Source of the DNA: Ditylenchus dipsaci
Lineage: Eukaryota; Nematoda; Chromadorea; Rhabditida; Anguinidae
NCBI GenBank assembly: GCA_004194705.1
Contig: SADC01001303.1
Span: 442,501 to 506,500 of the forward strand
Reading direction: 5' to 3'
DNA: 64,000 bases
How positions within the stretch are numbered: the first letter of the stretch is position 1; each line of letters begins with the position of its first letter. A program made the translations under genes and the position numbers. The notes beneath the pieces were generated by a model. That model saw only the letters and a program-made list of their open reading frames with translations. It had not been told where the DNA came from and ran no database searches. Shown one piece after another: positions 43,700 to 53,972 of this stretch.

Positions 43700-45213
43700 C
43701 TACATCTAAACAATTCCTAAATTATAGTGACACACTGGGTATGCATTACCATGAACTGTCTGCATCACCATGAACTGTCTGCATTAATGTGTTACATCGT
43801 GTCGTGTCGCTACATCTAACAAATCCTGATTTACATTGACAACTGAGTATGCATCACCAGCACACAATTTTGGGTTGAATAGCATGGTTTGTTTGGTACT
43901 TAGAGATGATCAAAATTTTCGGTGCGAATTGACAGTGGACCAACCAATGACCTAGGTGCCGTCCAGGCATGCAAAGAAGGTGGGTAAGCAGACTGTTCAG
44001 TTTTATTTAAAAAAAATATAGAAATAAGAAAAACAACTGTTTTTATTAAAAAACAAAAGCACAAAAACCAGAAGTGTAACCACACATATGAACACAAGCA
44101 GAAAAACAGAACCGGAATGTAGCCCTGATGTGTAATTATACAATCTGGGTGGGTAGGTACCCAAGTACCTAGGTAGGTAGGCATCGAAACCAAAGAGATA
44201 ACTAACGGGTGTACCAGATGGAGGCCTATATGGAGGCTTTATTAACTGAAAATTATAATACTAAGCTTGAAGATTCTGATAGGTGACTTTAAATAATAAT
44301 GATTAAATAATAAATCAAAAAACCAATAACTAGTAACAAGCCCTGTGAAGGACACCTGCCAACTCACCAGATCTCAACTTTGGGTAACTCAGTTGAGAAC
44401 TAGTTTTGGTGTGTCAACTTCGTTAGTCCGTAATTCCCAAGAACACTTGGCATAAGACCACCAGCATGTTCTTAGCTCTAAAATAATAGCGGAGGGTGCC
44501 AGCACAAAGCCAAAATTTTGGTCGAATGAAGTATAATTTCGAATTTTTTGTTCATTATTTTCAATTTCACCGCTTCTTATGCAAAGAAGTCTTTAAAACG
44601 GATAAATTTTATGTTGAAAACAAGGGAAATTTGTGTCCCGTGAATTTTTGAAATGGGTGGTGTCGAAATTTGGTATAATTTTGAATTGTTTGCCCCAAAT
44701 TTGCATATTAGCCGCTTCTTATGCGAAAAAGCACTTAAAAACGAAGGTTTTTGTGTTAGGATGTGGGCGGATGGGCTGTCATGGAAATGCTAATACTATA
44801 CTACTGGGTTGATAAGAGGTTTAGATGAGAGTTGATCAAACACCATTTTGGAAAATCATTTATACTATAGTTCTTTTTTATTTATACTATAAACTTATAT
44901 CAGATTTTGGTGATTCCACTACACATTGAGCGTTGTTTTCTTGTTAGTTTTCGAAATTTAAAAGTAAAGTGACAAACACTGAAAAGTGTTAAAAATGCCA
45001 AAACAAAATCGAAAGCTATCTTAGTATGATTGAATAAAACAGCACACTTATTTTTGTCTACTAATTAAAAGCAGCTAATATTTCAGTAATTTATTCAATT
45101 TTTTCATTAGTTCATAAATTATTTCAATAGAAAGTAAATTCGATGCGTTTGTTAAGTTACGAGGCTTTACAACCTTAACAGCCTCAAAGTTGTCAAAAAA
45201 TTGTATATATATA
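43700..45213. other. No gene seen; short local and dispersed repeats
   Basis: ACCATGAACTGTCTGCAT is tandemly doubled near 43,750-43,785, and GAGTATGCATCACCAG-like text recurs near 43,845. The stretch 44,510-44,750 is a second copy of the dispersed repeat at 38,500-38,720. The rest is unassigned. Confidence 0.45.
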
Positions 45214-45330
45214 CAGTCTAATCTCGATAAACCCGCACCCCTGAAGACCAGCCTGTGTTGTTTTATGGAAAAGTAATAGTTCGCTGGGAGTGCCGATTTA
45301 TCAGGGTGCTGTTTCATTGAGAAAAGACTG
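45214..45330. mobile_element. 117-bp pogo-like MITE, CAGTCTAATCTCGATAAACC end
   Basis: TA-CAGTCTAATCTCGATAAACC-CGCACCC faces an inverted TTTATCAGGGTGCTG..GAAAAGACTG-TA. The GATAAACCCGCACC unit matches the module of the MITE at 62,187, and GTGCCGATTTATCAGGGTGC is the inverted module. Confidence 0.75.
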
Positions 45331-46171
45331 TATATACAAGGTATTTCAAAAATATCGACACTGTCAATTCGTCATAACTTTTTATAGGCTATATTCAACT
45401 CGGATTCGACTATTCTGATATGCCTATCTTGTAGAGCGTAGTCGATTTACTAGACAGAATTTCAGTATTACCGGCGGTGGCAAGAAAAAATAAAATCTGA
45501 GGCTCGAGAAAGTTTAAAAATAACCTTGATCATCTGGCTAGACTTTACTTGCCCCCCCCCTCCACGGCTGACCCACTTTAGAGGTGAATTTTGAAAACCG
45601 ATTGCATATTCGTGTTTCTCGACTCGGATTTTTACGGGAAATGATCATCAGATAAGCAATCTGGTACCTGGAAGTATCATCAGCACTTTGTCATATGAAT
45701 TAAAGGAGCATGCTGGTTGCTCATGGAAATATTCGAAAGCCGGGTACCAGCGAAATTTCAACAACAATAATTTTGATGACATTTTGCAAAAGTCAACGAA
45801 AAATTATAACTTACAAGGGAATCGAACCGACCACCAACTATCGCAGTCCGCCGCCGCTATTCCACAAGGCCACTGATGCTATTGAACGAAGGAAGTGTTT
45901 TTGATTACATATTCCCGTGGACTACTTTATTGAAAATAATTTTAAAATATTTTTCTTTTGAATTGACCTGGTACCAGCCTTTCAAAATATTTCCATCGGC
46001 GGCGAGCATGCTCCTTTAAGGGTGCTCTACAATAATTTTTAAAACAAAAGTATCAATGAAGTCTTCGAAAAAAGACACTACTTGGGGATTCCTGGTCAGT
46101 GCAGTTGAGAAACTGAGGAAAAAAGTTATGACTGTTTAAAAATGTCGATATTTTTTGTATATCTCTGTATA
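45331..46171. mobile_element. TIR element interrupted by tRNA-bearing copy C
   Basis: The ends TATTTCAAAAATATCGACA..GTCATAACTTTTT and the reverse complement of 46,119-46,171 align over about 50 bases. The 520 bases left after removing copy C (45,700-46,020) have no coding capacity. It abuts the pogo-like MITE at its left. Confidence 0.6.
45700..46020 (-). mobile_element. tRNA-bearing TIR element, copy C
   Basis: The element is 321 bases, the same length as copy A. Ends are TTAAAGGAGCATGCT and AGCATGCTCCTTTAA, extended by AATATTTTGAAAGGCTGG and TACCAG blocks. The tRNA-like core is on the minus strand at about 45,812-45,880, with A box GTGGCCTTGTGGAATAGCGG and B box GGTTCGATTCC. Open frames on the plus strand here are antisense to the tRNA-like part. 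Confidence 0.8.
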
Positions 46172-46292
46172 ACTTGGCCATATTTGACTTCTGCCTAATT
46201 CAGTCAAGTTAATAGAACCATATTTTTTAATCATATTTCAGCTTCTTTCAATCAAATTGATGTTCAATTTGTTTAGAAATGTCCAAATAACA

Positions 46293-47221
46293 CGCCGTCA
46301 TCTGCTCTACTTAACTTTTATCATTACTATTCCAGTTTAACCCTTCTAATAACATGGATATTAGCCCCATTTGTCTTCTACATTATTTTGACTAAATCTA
46401 AAACACTCGGCAGCTTCAAGTGGTTCATTCTTAACCATAGTTTTTGGTGTTTCGTTTACGAAACGGTACTGTCCTCTGCAAAGCCAGTTGTACTCGTTCC
46501 ATTTTGTGCTTATTACCAGCTTGGATTTGGAAGACATGTTTTTGGCTATTTCAGCAGTGTGATTTACAGTTTACTAATATTAGGTTCCGAGCAAATATGA
46601 TAGCTGGAATAAGTCTAACACTTTTAACAAGATATCTATTAATATTCCCTATCAGATATTTGAAATGGTTAAACACTAAGTTTTTCATCAAAGCAATACT
46701 AATTTTTTTGTTACTGTCATATACTTGCCTCTCTTATGCTGTGATTTCAGTGGTTGCAGAGGATCGTGAAAAAATTAATGTATTGTCAATTCGTAGTGAT
46801 CCAGCTTTAAAAAACTATATTGATAATGAGCCAACATTTTTTCTACTTCCTTATTCCAATGTTTTTATACCACTTTTAATTGTTTTTGCTATATTGATTT
46901 TTTATTATTTTTTTGGTAGAGCCTTTAGTTTTCGGCATTTTTATTTACCAAGTTCTGAAAAAAAAAAAAAGCACAGCAGTCTAGTATAATAGTTATTTCG
47001 CTGGTTCAAGCTTTCATTGCTACTATGTTTATGTTAATACCCTTTCTACTGTGGACTGTCTTAATTTATTTGAAGTCCCTAATACATCTCCAATATCCAC
47101 AGTCTTTCTATGTTTCCTTGATTCTCATTCTATTGTTGAATTTGTTGCCACACTTTGTTGCGTTAAGCCTTATCGAAATTTTATTTTTAAGCTGCTTGGA
47201 ATTTCAAACCGTAAAAAATAG
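46293..47221 (+). pseudogene. Srh-like (Str superfamily) 7TM chemoreceptor gene, three frameshifts
   Basis: A nematode chemoreceptor of the Srh group, acting in the plasma membrane. Frame 1 (about 46,293-46,600) holds TM1 and the family signature KTLGSFKWFILNHSFWCFVY, then TM2 and a TM3 start. Frame 2 (about 46,600-46,970) has SLTLLTRYLLIFP, TM4, a long extracellular loop and TM5 ending SSEKKKK. Frame 3 (about 46,955-47,160) has SLVQAFIATMFMLIPFLLW (TM6) and most of TM7. The last frame gives the hallmark KPYR followed by NFIFKLLGISNRKK and TAG. Each of the three changes equals one missing base; the second lies in a run of 13 A. The start exon is not identified: an in-frame stop precedes 46,275. 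Total length fits about 310 residues. It could be functional if the missing bases are assembly errors. Confidence 0.82.
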
Positions 47222-47287
47222 CTGTTATTCCTGTTTCGTCGACGTCCGAAATTGTTCAATTGAAAATGTCTAATTTGTTAAAAGTTG

Positions 47288-47318
47288 GCTAAAAGCTGTT
47301 AAGGAGATAGTCTCGACC
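47288..47318 (+). repeat. Fragment of the GAGATAGTCTCGAC foldback family
   Basis: AAAAGCTGTTAAGGAGATAG followed by TCTCGAC matches the tip of the element at 41,476. Confidence 0.6.
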
Positions 47319-47363
47319 AGTGTTGGGCTAACTTCCGAACCATTTTTGTCACTCTTTTGTAGA

Positions 47364-47457
47364 CATCACCTGCTTTACTTAACTTTTATCATTACTATTC
47401 CAGTTTAACCTTCTAATAACATGGATATTAGCCCCTTTTGTCTTCTACATTATTTTA
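47364..47457 (+). pseudogene. Partial duplicate of the Srh-like first transmembrane exon
   Basis: About 92 bases nearly match 46,298-46,390 (TTTATCATTACTATTCCAGT, ATGGATATTAGCCCC, TTCTACATTATTTT), with one base fewer in CCCTTC. The homology stops at 47,457 in a TTTACTTACTTTTTCAG context. No further exons of a second gene copy were found downstream. Confidence 0.75.
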
Positions 47458-47689
47458 CTTACTTTTTCAGTTTTTTAAATTTTCACTAGTTTAAAACGTG
47501 GAAATATCTTTGGTGCATTTCATAATATGTTCGAAAATTGTTGAAAAACGCTGAAAATATCTTAAAAAATATGCTTGCTTTTTGGATCTTGACTGCTAAT
47601 TTTTTAATAGCTTCTTATCTTGACTTTAAATAAATCAAAAGAAAATCGTACATTTTAAATTGTAGAAAAATTTTTCAGCTACAATCATG

Positions 47690-48345
47690 TTTGAAAAATA
47701 TTGAAAATGTATGCAAAAAGATGAAAAAATATTTTCTTAGTCGGAAGGGGCGAAAAATGTGGTGCCAGCGCCAGTCTGGACACAAAAAAATTCTAGTTTG
47801 TTTTTCAAATAAGGTTCTAGAGCCATATTTTCCGACAACTTGGTATTGTGATGTCACACAAGCGTGTGCGGAATTAAAAGCTAGATTAGAATTGTCAGTA
47901 TCAAATCCCGATTTCTTTTAAATGCGCTGAGAATCGAAATGTAATAGAAAACCAATAAAATCTTTTTGGATGGATTTTTTGACCCTAGTAGCGAATAACC
48001 CTCTTCCCCTACGATTTTCATCTTTTTACTGACCACCCAAATTTATGTCCAAAACCCGGAAAATATGCGTAAACTCTTCATTAGTCACAACTTTCGTACC
48101 CTGGCCTACCCCCAAGCCTGAGGGCTAAGCCTGAACTTGTTGTTTGAAAGGGTAGTTACATCAATTTTAAAAAGGTCGGATTCTTTGGCGGGGGGGGGGT
48201 TTATTCGCTACTAGCATCGATTTTTTCTGTAAAATTTCAGTTAGCGCATTTAGGAAGGACTTTAGAAATCCTGGTATCGATGATGACAATCCAACTTTTA
48301 ATTCAGCACAAGTTTGTCTGACATCGAAACACCCGATTTTCTGAT
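47690..48345. mobile_element. Second foldback copy, GAGATAGTCTCGAC family, with a MITE in its centre
   Basis: The left arm (about 47,812-47,930) contains GAGCCATATTTTCC and GGAATTAAAAGCTAGATT. The right arm (48,240-48,345), inverted, contains GCTGAATTAAAAGTTGGATT and AAATGCGCTAACTGAA. Both match the interior of the 41,476 element. The MITE at 47,981-48,219 lies between them. Confidence 0.65.
47981..48219 (+). mobile_element. MITE, CTAGTAGCGAATAA family, copy 1
   Basis: The ends are GACCCTAGTAGCGAATAACC and TTATTCGCTACTAGCATC, inverted. The interior has a telomere-like AAGCCTGAGGGCTAAGCCTG and a run of 11 G. A second copy in inverted orientation is at 48,985-49,218. Confidence 0.75.
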
Positions 48346-48696
48346 AAAACTATTTTTCAAACTTAACAGGGAATGTCATATTTCAAATTCGCTCAAGACA
48401 AAGATTAGGTTAAATTACAAAATATTGAATTTTCGAATGATTTTTTTGTGCTAAGCGGAATTTGAAATATGATTTGAATTTGAAATACAATCAATTTTAA
48501 ATTCTATGAGTAGTTGTAGAAGCGAATCGGGTACGCTGATCACGAGTCCGTGTTAGAATTTTCATTTTTTTACAAATTTTTGCTATTAAAATATCCTTTA
48601 TGAATTTTTTATGACTTTTTGCGTTACATAAAAACTTTTTTATTCTGCTATTTTATGAATGAATTATACACAGATGACATACTGTTATATCGGATC

Positions 48697-48799
48697 AATT
48701 GTCCAGAAGAAAATGGTGGTGGCTGGAATTGAACTAGCTATTTTGGATTACCGGGCCAACGTGTTGCTATTACACTACGCCTCCACCCTCTGGACAATT
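48697..48799 (-). mobile_element. Hairpin-flanked tRNA-like element
   Basis: AATTGTCCAGA (48,697-48,707) and TCTGGACAATT (48,789-48,799) are perfect inverted repeats. Between them, on the minus strand, are GGTGGAGGCGTAGTGTAATA (A-box-like) and TAGTTCAATTCCAG (B-box-like), followed by CCACCACC, which can pair with the 5' GGTGG. It is a tRNA relic; the anticodon arm is not convincing. Confidence 0.6.
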
Positions 48800-48984
48800 C
48801 CTGGGAAGAGACTAAAACAAGGAGACACAACATTAAGGTTACAGCTACCTTAATTGAACTGCGAAGGCAACTGCAGACATTTTTTTAACAACAAACACTC
48901 CAACCAGCCAGTTGCTTAGTGTTCCTAGTGCACAGAACTTTGGTCTAATCTTTTGTTTATTTTATTTTTGTATTCAATACTTCG

Positions 48985-49218
48985 CCGCTAGTAGCGATTA
49001 GCCCCCGAGAAGCCGACCTTTTAAAATTGCTGTAACTACCCTTGCAAACAACAAGTTCAGGCTTAGCCCTTAGGCTTGGGGGTAGGCCAGCGTACGGAAG
49101 TTGTGACTAATAAAGAGTTTACGCATATTTTCCGGGGCCTGGGATATAAATTTGGGTACTTTTTACTTAAGTAAAAAAGGTGAAAATCGTTGGGGAGGGG
49201 TTATTCGCTACTAGGGTC
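48985..49218 (-). mobile_element. MITE, CTAGTAGCGAATAA family, copy 2
   Basis: Inverted copy of 47,981-48,219 with ends CTAGTAGCGATTAGCCCCC and GGGTTATTCGCTACTAGGGTC. The shared interior includes GCTTAGCCCTTAGGCTTGGG, a telomere-like tract. Confidence 0.75.
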
Positions 49219-49780
49219 AATACTTTTATTAGTGTTAGTACTTTTTTATAAGTGTACATTGTTCAGTTTTTTTATGATAATTTAATTGTTATATAATATA
49301 GTTCACTGTCAATATAAGAGCAAGAACAATTTCCCTGATCTTATATCGAGAGAAGACTTTACGACATTTTATTTAGCTGGTCGTTCATCTGGTCGTAAAT
49401 TAATATATTAACAATGGGTGACTAATAGGTTCGCGTATGTTTTATCTTATCCTGTATATACATTTTGTAAATTATTTTTTTCAAATTACGCTATATAAGC
49501 GAAAATATGAGGTTCATTAGTTTACTTAAACATGTATATTTTCAAAAAACCACTAGATTAATAAAAAAATCAATAATAAATTGGAAAAACAAAGACGTCA
49601 TGAGAAAGATGAGGAAAAATGCTACATTATGGCCGGCCAGAATATTTTTTGAACACGAAATTTGGATAAATTAAATTAAATTTCTAATGCAATTAGGTAA
49701 AGTTTGTTTTAATCGATAGAGCAAGTTCTAGTCAATCTAATGATCTGATATTATATTATTTCGTCCATATTATTTCGTCT
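49219..49780. other. Unassigned AT-rich sequence
   Basis: No gene, RNA or element ends were recognised. Confidence 0.4.
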
Positions 49781-50016
49781 TAAAGGGGGATGCCTGTGCG
49801 TTTCAAAAGTTAAGGCGGGACCAGCAATTTTTTTTGAGTCGTTCCATTTTTCCATCGTTTTGCGTCAAATCTGATATTGATGACCTTACGGTACTTTTGA
49901 AAATCAGGCAGAAAACTTAAAAATCTACACAAGAATAAATGTAAAATTTTGCCGAGAAAAAAAAGATATGCTGGTCCCCGCCTTTTTCCGTGTCGGCACG
50001 GTATGCTCCTTTTAAA
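49781..50016. mobile_element. TIR element related to the tRNA-bearing family, without a tRNA-like core
   Basis: The ends TAAAGGGGGATGCCTGTGCG and GGTATGCTCCTTTTA are extended inward by GGCGGGACCAGCA and its inverse TGCTGGTCCCCGCC. The plan and terminal motif (TTAAAGG.GCAT..) match copies A and C, but the centre lacks A and B boxes. Confidence 0.6.
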
Positions 50017-50218
50017 CCAGTAATTTTATTTTTTTAAGCAAAAGCTGGGATAACTTAGTCAACTGAAACTAAACTTATTTTGCTTAGTTAATTTTCAAAT
50101 AATATTTTTATATTAATAAATTTTACTTAGATAACTTAGTTAATTGAAAGCTAAGAAACGTGAGGATTATAGCAGAGTTCAATTTTCTACAACTATTCAT
50201 TGCTTATTTTTGTTGCAG

Positions 50219-50388
50219 ATAGTGGAGTAGGACTCCATCGCACCATACAACATCAGTCTACCAACCTCTCTTGCCAGTCTCCACCGATTGCTTATTGGAA
50301 GGGCATTGTTTTTGAAAAGAGCACAAGCCAATCAACCACCGGCTATTTTTTTCATATTTGGTGCACAACATTGAATATTGTGATAAAG
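50219..50388 (+). CDS. Possible exon, unrecognised
   Basis: TTTTTGTTGCAG precedes and GTGGGT follows an open stretch (HRTIQHQSTNLSCQSPP in one frame). It lies upstream of the Caskin-like exons on the same strand and could be an earlier exon of that gene. Its phase does not clearly join the exon at 51,606, and more than one frame is open for most of its length. Confidence 0.3.
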
Positions 50389-51605
50389 GTGGGTCGATTC
50401 CTTTCTTTGATCACAATTAAGCCATATTTTTTTCATTTCATGTCTTCATAACTATAAGAGTGGGCCCTGAATCTATATTTTCGCAACGCAATTAACGGCC
50501 GTAAGTGGACATCAACCCTGCTAGATATTTTCGTTATTATTTGTCGTCTCCTGCATTTCATGACAGCAACTTGACAATTCAATCTATTCAATCAAACACG
50601 CCTAGCACTTAGTTTAAAGCGATTTTTAGTGAATAGGGTTGAGAGAAGTGTGAAGAAAATGTGTTGCCAGTACCACTCTATGGTAAACAATCTAACATTC
50701 ATAATTTTTGCCATTGCTTTAGAGTATGAGTATTTGCTGTCATCTTTCTTCTGCAGCAACAATTAGTTCAAGTGATTGTGCGTGTTCTCTAAAAGAAGAC
50801 TATCTTTGCATGTTGCTCTCATCAATCACTTCTCTCCTGACAGATTCTGACAATAAATAAACAATAAAAACTGCCCAGAGCACCACTGTTTGGGAGGGAA
50901 GCCGTGGGGCAACGCAACACATCCAGACAAACACCTGCACCTGCAAAATAAACAGAATGATTTCTGCTACTCCAGTAGAAACTGGGAAACTACAAAAAAA
51001 TGTCATGTGACCAATTGAAACCAGATGGAGGACCTAAAGAAAAAACTATAGCAACCACAACAAATAAAGAAATACCAATTTCCTAAACCAAGGAGAGCAG
51101 AAGAAATTCTTCAGCGCGAACAGCAATTCAGGAGAAGTTATGGCGCAACAACCACCGAGACGTCAACCAGAACTCGGCGTCAAAGAGTTCTCTTTTCCCC
51201 TGGAAGAAAATAAAATAAACAAATAATAAAGCCAGTCATTCAATTAGAACAAATTCAAATATTAATTTTATTGTCACCATATTTTGTATTTAATACTCCT
51301 GAAATCGTCGAGGTTGTGACCTCGTCTTTAACGGGTGGTATGAGGAGAGTAACTCCGCCCTCTCTCACCAGCTCCACCTATCAGCTAAATGCAGCAGTTG
51401 GTTCGGGGAGCTGGTGAGAGGCGGCTGGGAGTGGCTTTCTATTATATTTTATTAGCTAGAATAAAGGTTGTTAAGTAAATAAGTACTGTACATCAATTTT
51501 TGATGTGTATTTCGAAAATCATCAACCTTTAATAGTATAAACAAAAATATGCATTGTAGGCGATTTCTGGATAGTATTCCTTCTTCGTTCACAATATGTT
51601 TTCAG
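50389..51605. other. Probably intronic or intergenic; one strong hairpin
   Basis: At 51,354-51,430 CCGCCCTCTCTCACCAGCTCC pairs with GGAGCTGGTGAGAGGCGG around a loop of about 35 bases, in a locally GC-rich patch. Nothing else was recognised. Confidence 0.5.
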
Positions 51606-52188
51606 TTGAGTCTATGGCCCATGTTCGCCGAAAAAACGGCTATCTTGGAGTTCATATATCATCAGCCCCACCCCGGTCAAGAAGTGGTCTCTAGAAGCTG
51701 CAAAAAGGTGGCCATTTCCAAAGTGCCAGATATGCATCAGCCAAGAAGTGTACTAGTAACAGCTGCCATATATATTCTGGCCATCGCCTATCCACTGCTA
51801 GTGTCGGCAATGAACTGTTTAATGGTAGTAGCAGAGGAGTGTGTTCTCCTACATTTACTAGCAAGTACTTAACAATGGGCAAAGTATCATCCGGAGGAGA
51901 CACATTTGGAAGTAGGTAGGTGTAGTTTCGTGGCAATTTCGATTTTTTTGTTGACAAATTTTTCAAACTTTTCTTCAAAAATAGTTTGTTTTTTAAGCTT
52001 GTTTACTGGGATTCGGAATAACTTTGCCATGGTTAAGTTCTAGTGCGGTGAGCAGAAAAGTTGCACAGCAAACAAAAACTTAGAATCTAAAATACAAGTT
52101 TTTAACAGCCATTCTTTCATAACCTCCACCTTTTCCTTTGAGCAACTTTCATGCATCATCATTAGATTTGTTGCGAAGATAACTACGT

Positions 52189-52799
52189 TTCTCTCTAACT
52201 ATACACCATGGTGTAAAATTTTCAACTCCTCCTTGAGGTGGTGTATAATTAGAGTGTGGTGTACAATCAGAAAGTGGTGTGAAATTTTTCAATCCTTCAA
52301 GCGACCAGCTAAAAACTGATTCAAAAACATTTTATTCATCAACCCGGCATAAATGAAAATGGACAAAAAGACGAAATTAACAATCAATCGAACAATGACT
52401 TTCATATCAATGGGCTGATCTTCTTCCTCGTCGATTTCGTCCATCAGCCCAAAACCAGGCAGTTCTTCCACAAGCGGAGTATCAATAGAAGCCGATTCGC
52501 TCGCATTCTTAAAAAGCTCCCACCCATTCGAAACCGCCCCACCTTGTTTAAAGCAATGAATGAACCCATCTTCGGAACTATCGATCGCGTTTGTTGTCTT
52601 GAACGAGTTTGCAATTGCTTGTTTTGGTAAATTCGCCAATCCCTTGTAGATCCACTGTGAAGAAGTTTCTGCTCCAGGTGCTCTTGGATTTCCTTTTAGT
52701 AAAAAACTTTTAAAATTATTCAAAATCGTTTTTGTAACTACCTGGTATTAGCTTTTCAGGGTGGTTTAAAATTAGAGAGTGGTGTATAATTAGAGAGAA
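52189..52799 (-). mobile_element. Truncated pogo-like transposon with modular ends (intron)
   Basis: The ends TTCTCTCTAACTATACACCA and, inverted, TTCTCTCTAATTATACACCA are followed by repeated modules (GTGGTGTATAATTAGAG twice at the left; TAATTATACACCACTCTCTAA and AAACCACCC at the right). The element encloses a transposase C-terminal fragment and lies in the intron between the 51,606 and 53,720 exons. Confidence 0.75.
52289..52723 (-). pseudogene. C-terminal fragment of a pogo/Tigger-type transposase
   Basis: A 144-codon frame. Residues of about 30-75 (LPKQAIANSFKTTNAIDSSE then DGFIHCFKQGG) match the pattern that follows the DDE catalytic domain in pogo/Tigger transposases, where a SFK.C...A.DGSED segment precedes an acidic tail; an acidic EEEDQPID follows here. 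The DDE domain and the N-terminal helix-turn-helix are absent. The last 35 residues form a hydrophobic, membrane-like segment (VIVRLIVNFVFLSIFIYAGL), unusual for a transposase and possibly read into terminal DNA. It is therefore a remnant unable to transpose by itself. Confidence 0.6.
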
Positions 52800-53087
52800 T
52801 ACAAGAGAAAAAACAGGCCATCTATCACTTTTATGTGCAGAAAAAGTCGAACGAAAAATAGCGTATTAGTATTTTACAATACCCAGTTCAAAATTTTAAA
52901 CAGCTCAAAATTAGCGCTTTTACAGAGCCCAAAAATATCAGGTTGTCAAATAAATCCCTGATTGACCCTGGCTGATGTCGGGACAGGATTAACACTGCTG
53001 CTTGTTCGATATTTTCTTGAATTTTTCGCAGCATGTGAGAACAGATTTTATATTTTTTTTGAACGAAATTTGGCATCAAGGCGGATC

Positions 53088-53312
53088 TAATGAAATCTGG
53101 GCGCTACCGGAGTATTCCCCCCCCCCAATCAACTTTTTTTTAAAATGTTTCGAAACACCCTATATCGACCTAAAACTGCCTCAGAAGCTCGAAAAAGGCA
53201 TTATTTTTGTGTTCTAGTCAATAAAAGATTGAGTTTTGGGACCACCCAAATATACCTATTTTGACCATTTTTGAAGGGATTTAGGGCCATATTAGGGTGG
53301 AGGTATACTCCA
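53088..53312. mobile_element. Solo arm of the 55.7-kb type foldback element
   Basis: CCCCCCCAATCAACTTTTTT, ACACCCTATATCGACC, CTGCCTCAGAAGCTC and TTTTGGGACCACCC match the left arm at 55,675-55,800 and the right arm at 56,150-56,375. No core or second arm follows. Confidence 0.7.
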
Positions 53313-53972
53313 GTAGGTCGAAGTCTGCACAATCTGCACAATCTTGTTGATCCCTAACTTTAGAGTCTAAAAGGACAAGTACGTAGTGATGTTTTAAACA
53401 ATTTATCCATGAAAATCTAAACAAAAATTTTATTGGGTTTCAAAATTAACTTTTCAAAAGAAAAAAATTTGATCCGTGATGATCCCATTGATCCCATTGA
53501 AATTTGAAAAAATTGACTTTTTATTAAATATTTTCTACTTATCACAAAGTGCCAGTCAGTTTATGTTCAGTCAAATACTTTCCCAACTATATGATAAACC
53601 ACAAAAACAATCGAGTGTCCACATTTCATCAGCCCTCTATAAAAGTTGTTCTCACATGCTTTAAAAAAGTCTAAGAAAATAACGAAAAAGCAGTAGTATA
53701 AATCCAGTCTTAGCATCAGCCTGAAGCCGATGGAAAGTCTTAAAAGGCAAATACAAATAAGCCACTGCTAGAGAACACCACCACCCCAGCCCCAGCGGCA
53801 GAAGAAAGCACACTGGCAGTGAATGGGCCGTCTAATTATTGCTACTCTGCTGCCTACTCTTCTACTACCCAGCAGCCAAGGGCATTGAAAGAGCAGGGCA
53901 TAGCAAGGCCATCCACTCGCCATACTCTACAAGCAAACACTCTAGCCAAAGACATGGGTGTGGACAGACAAG

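Noticed and set aside
43900..44193. 97-codon minus-strand frame with hydrophobic stretch
   Set aside because: The hydrophobic part comes from poly-A/T-rich DNA; no family pattern or splice context.
39040..45880. Functional tRNA genes
   Set aside because: A and B boxes are present, but acceptor and anticodon arms do not pair well and all lie inside repeated elements.
45688..45904. Plus-strand open frames of 62 and 64 codons
   Set aside because: They are antisense to the tRNA-like core and ends of element copy C.
48659..48853. 64-codon plus-strand open frame
   Set aside because: Its body is antisense to a tRNA-like sequence, a common source of false proteins.
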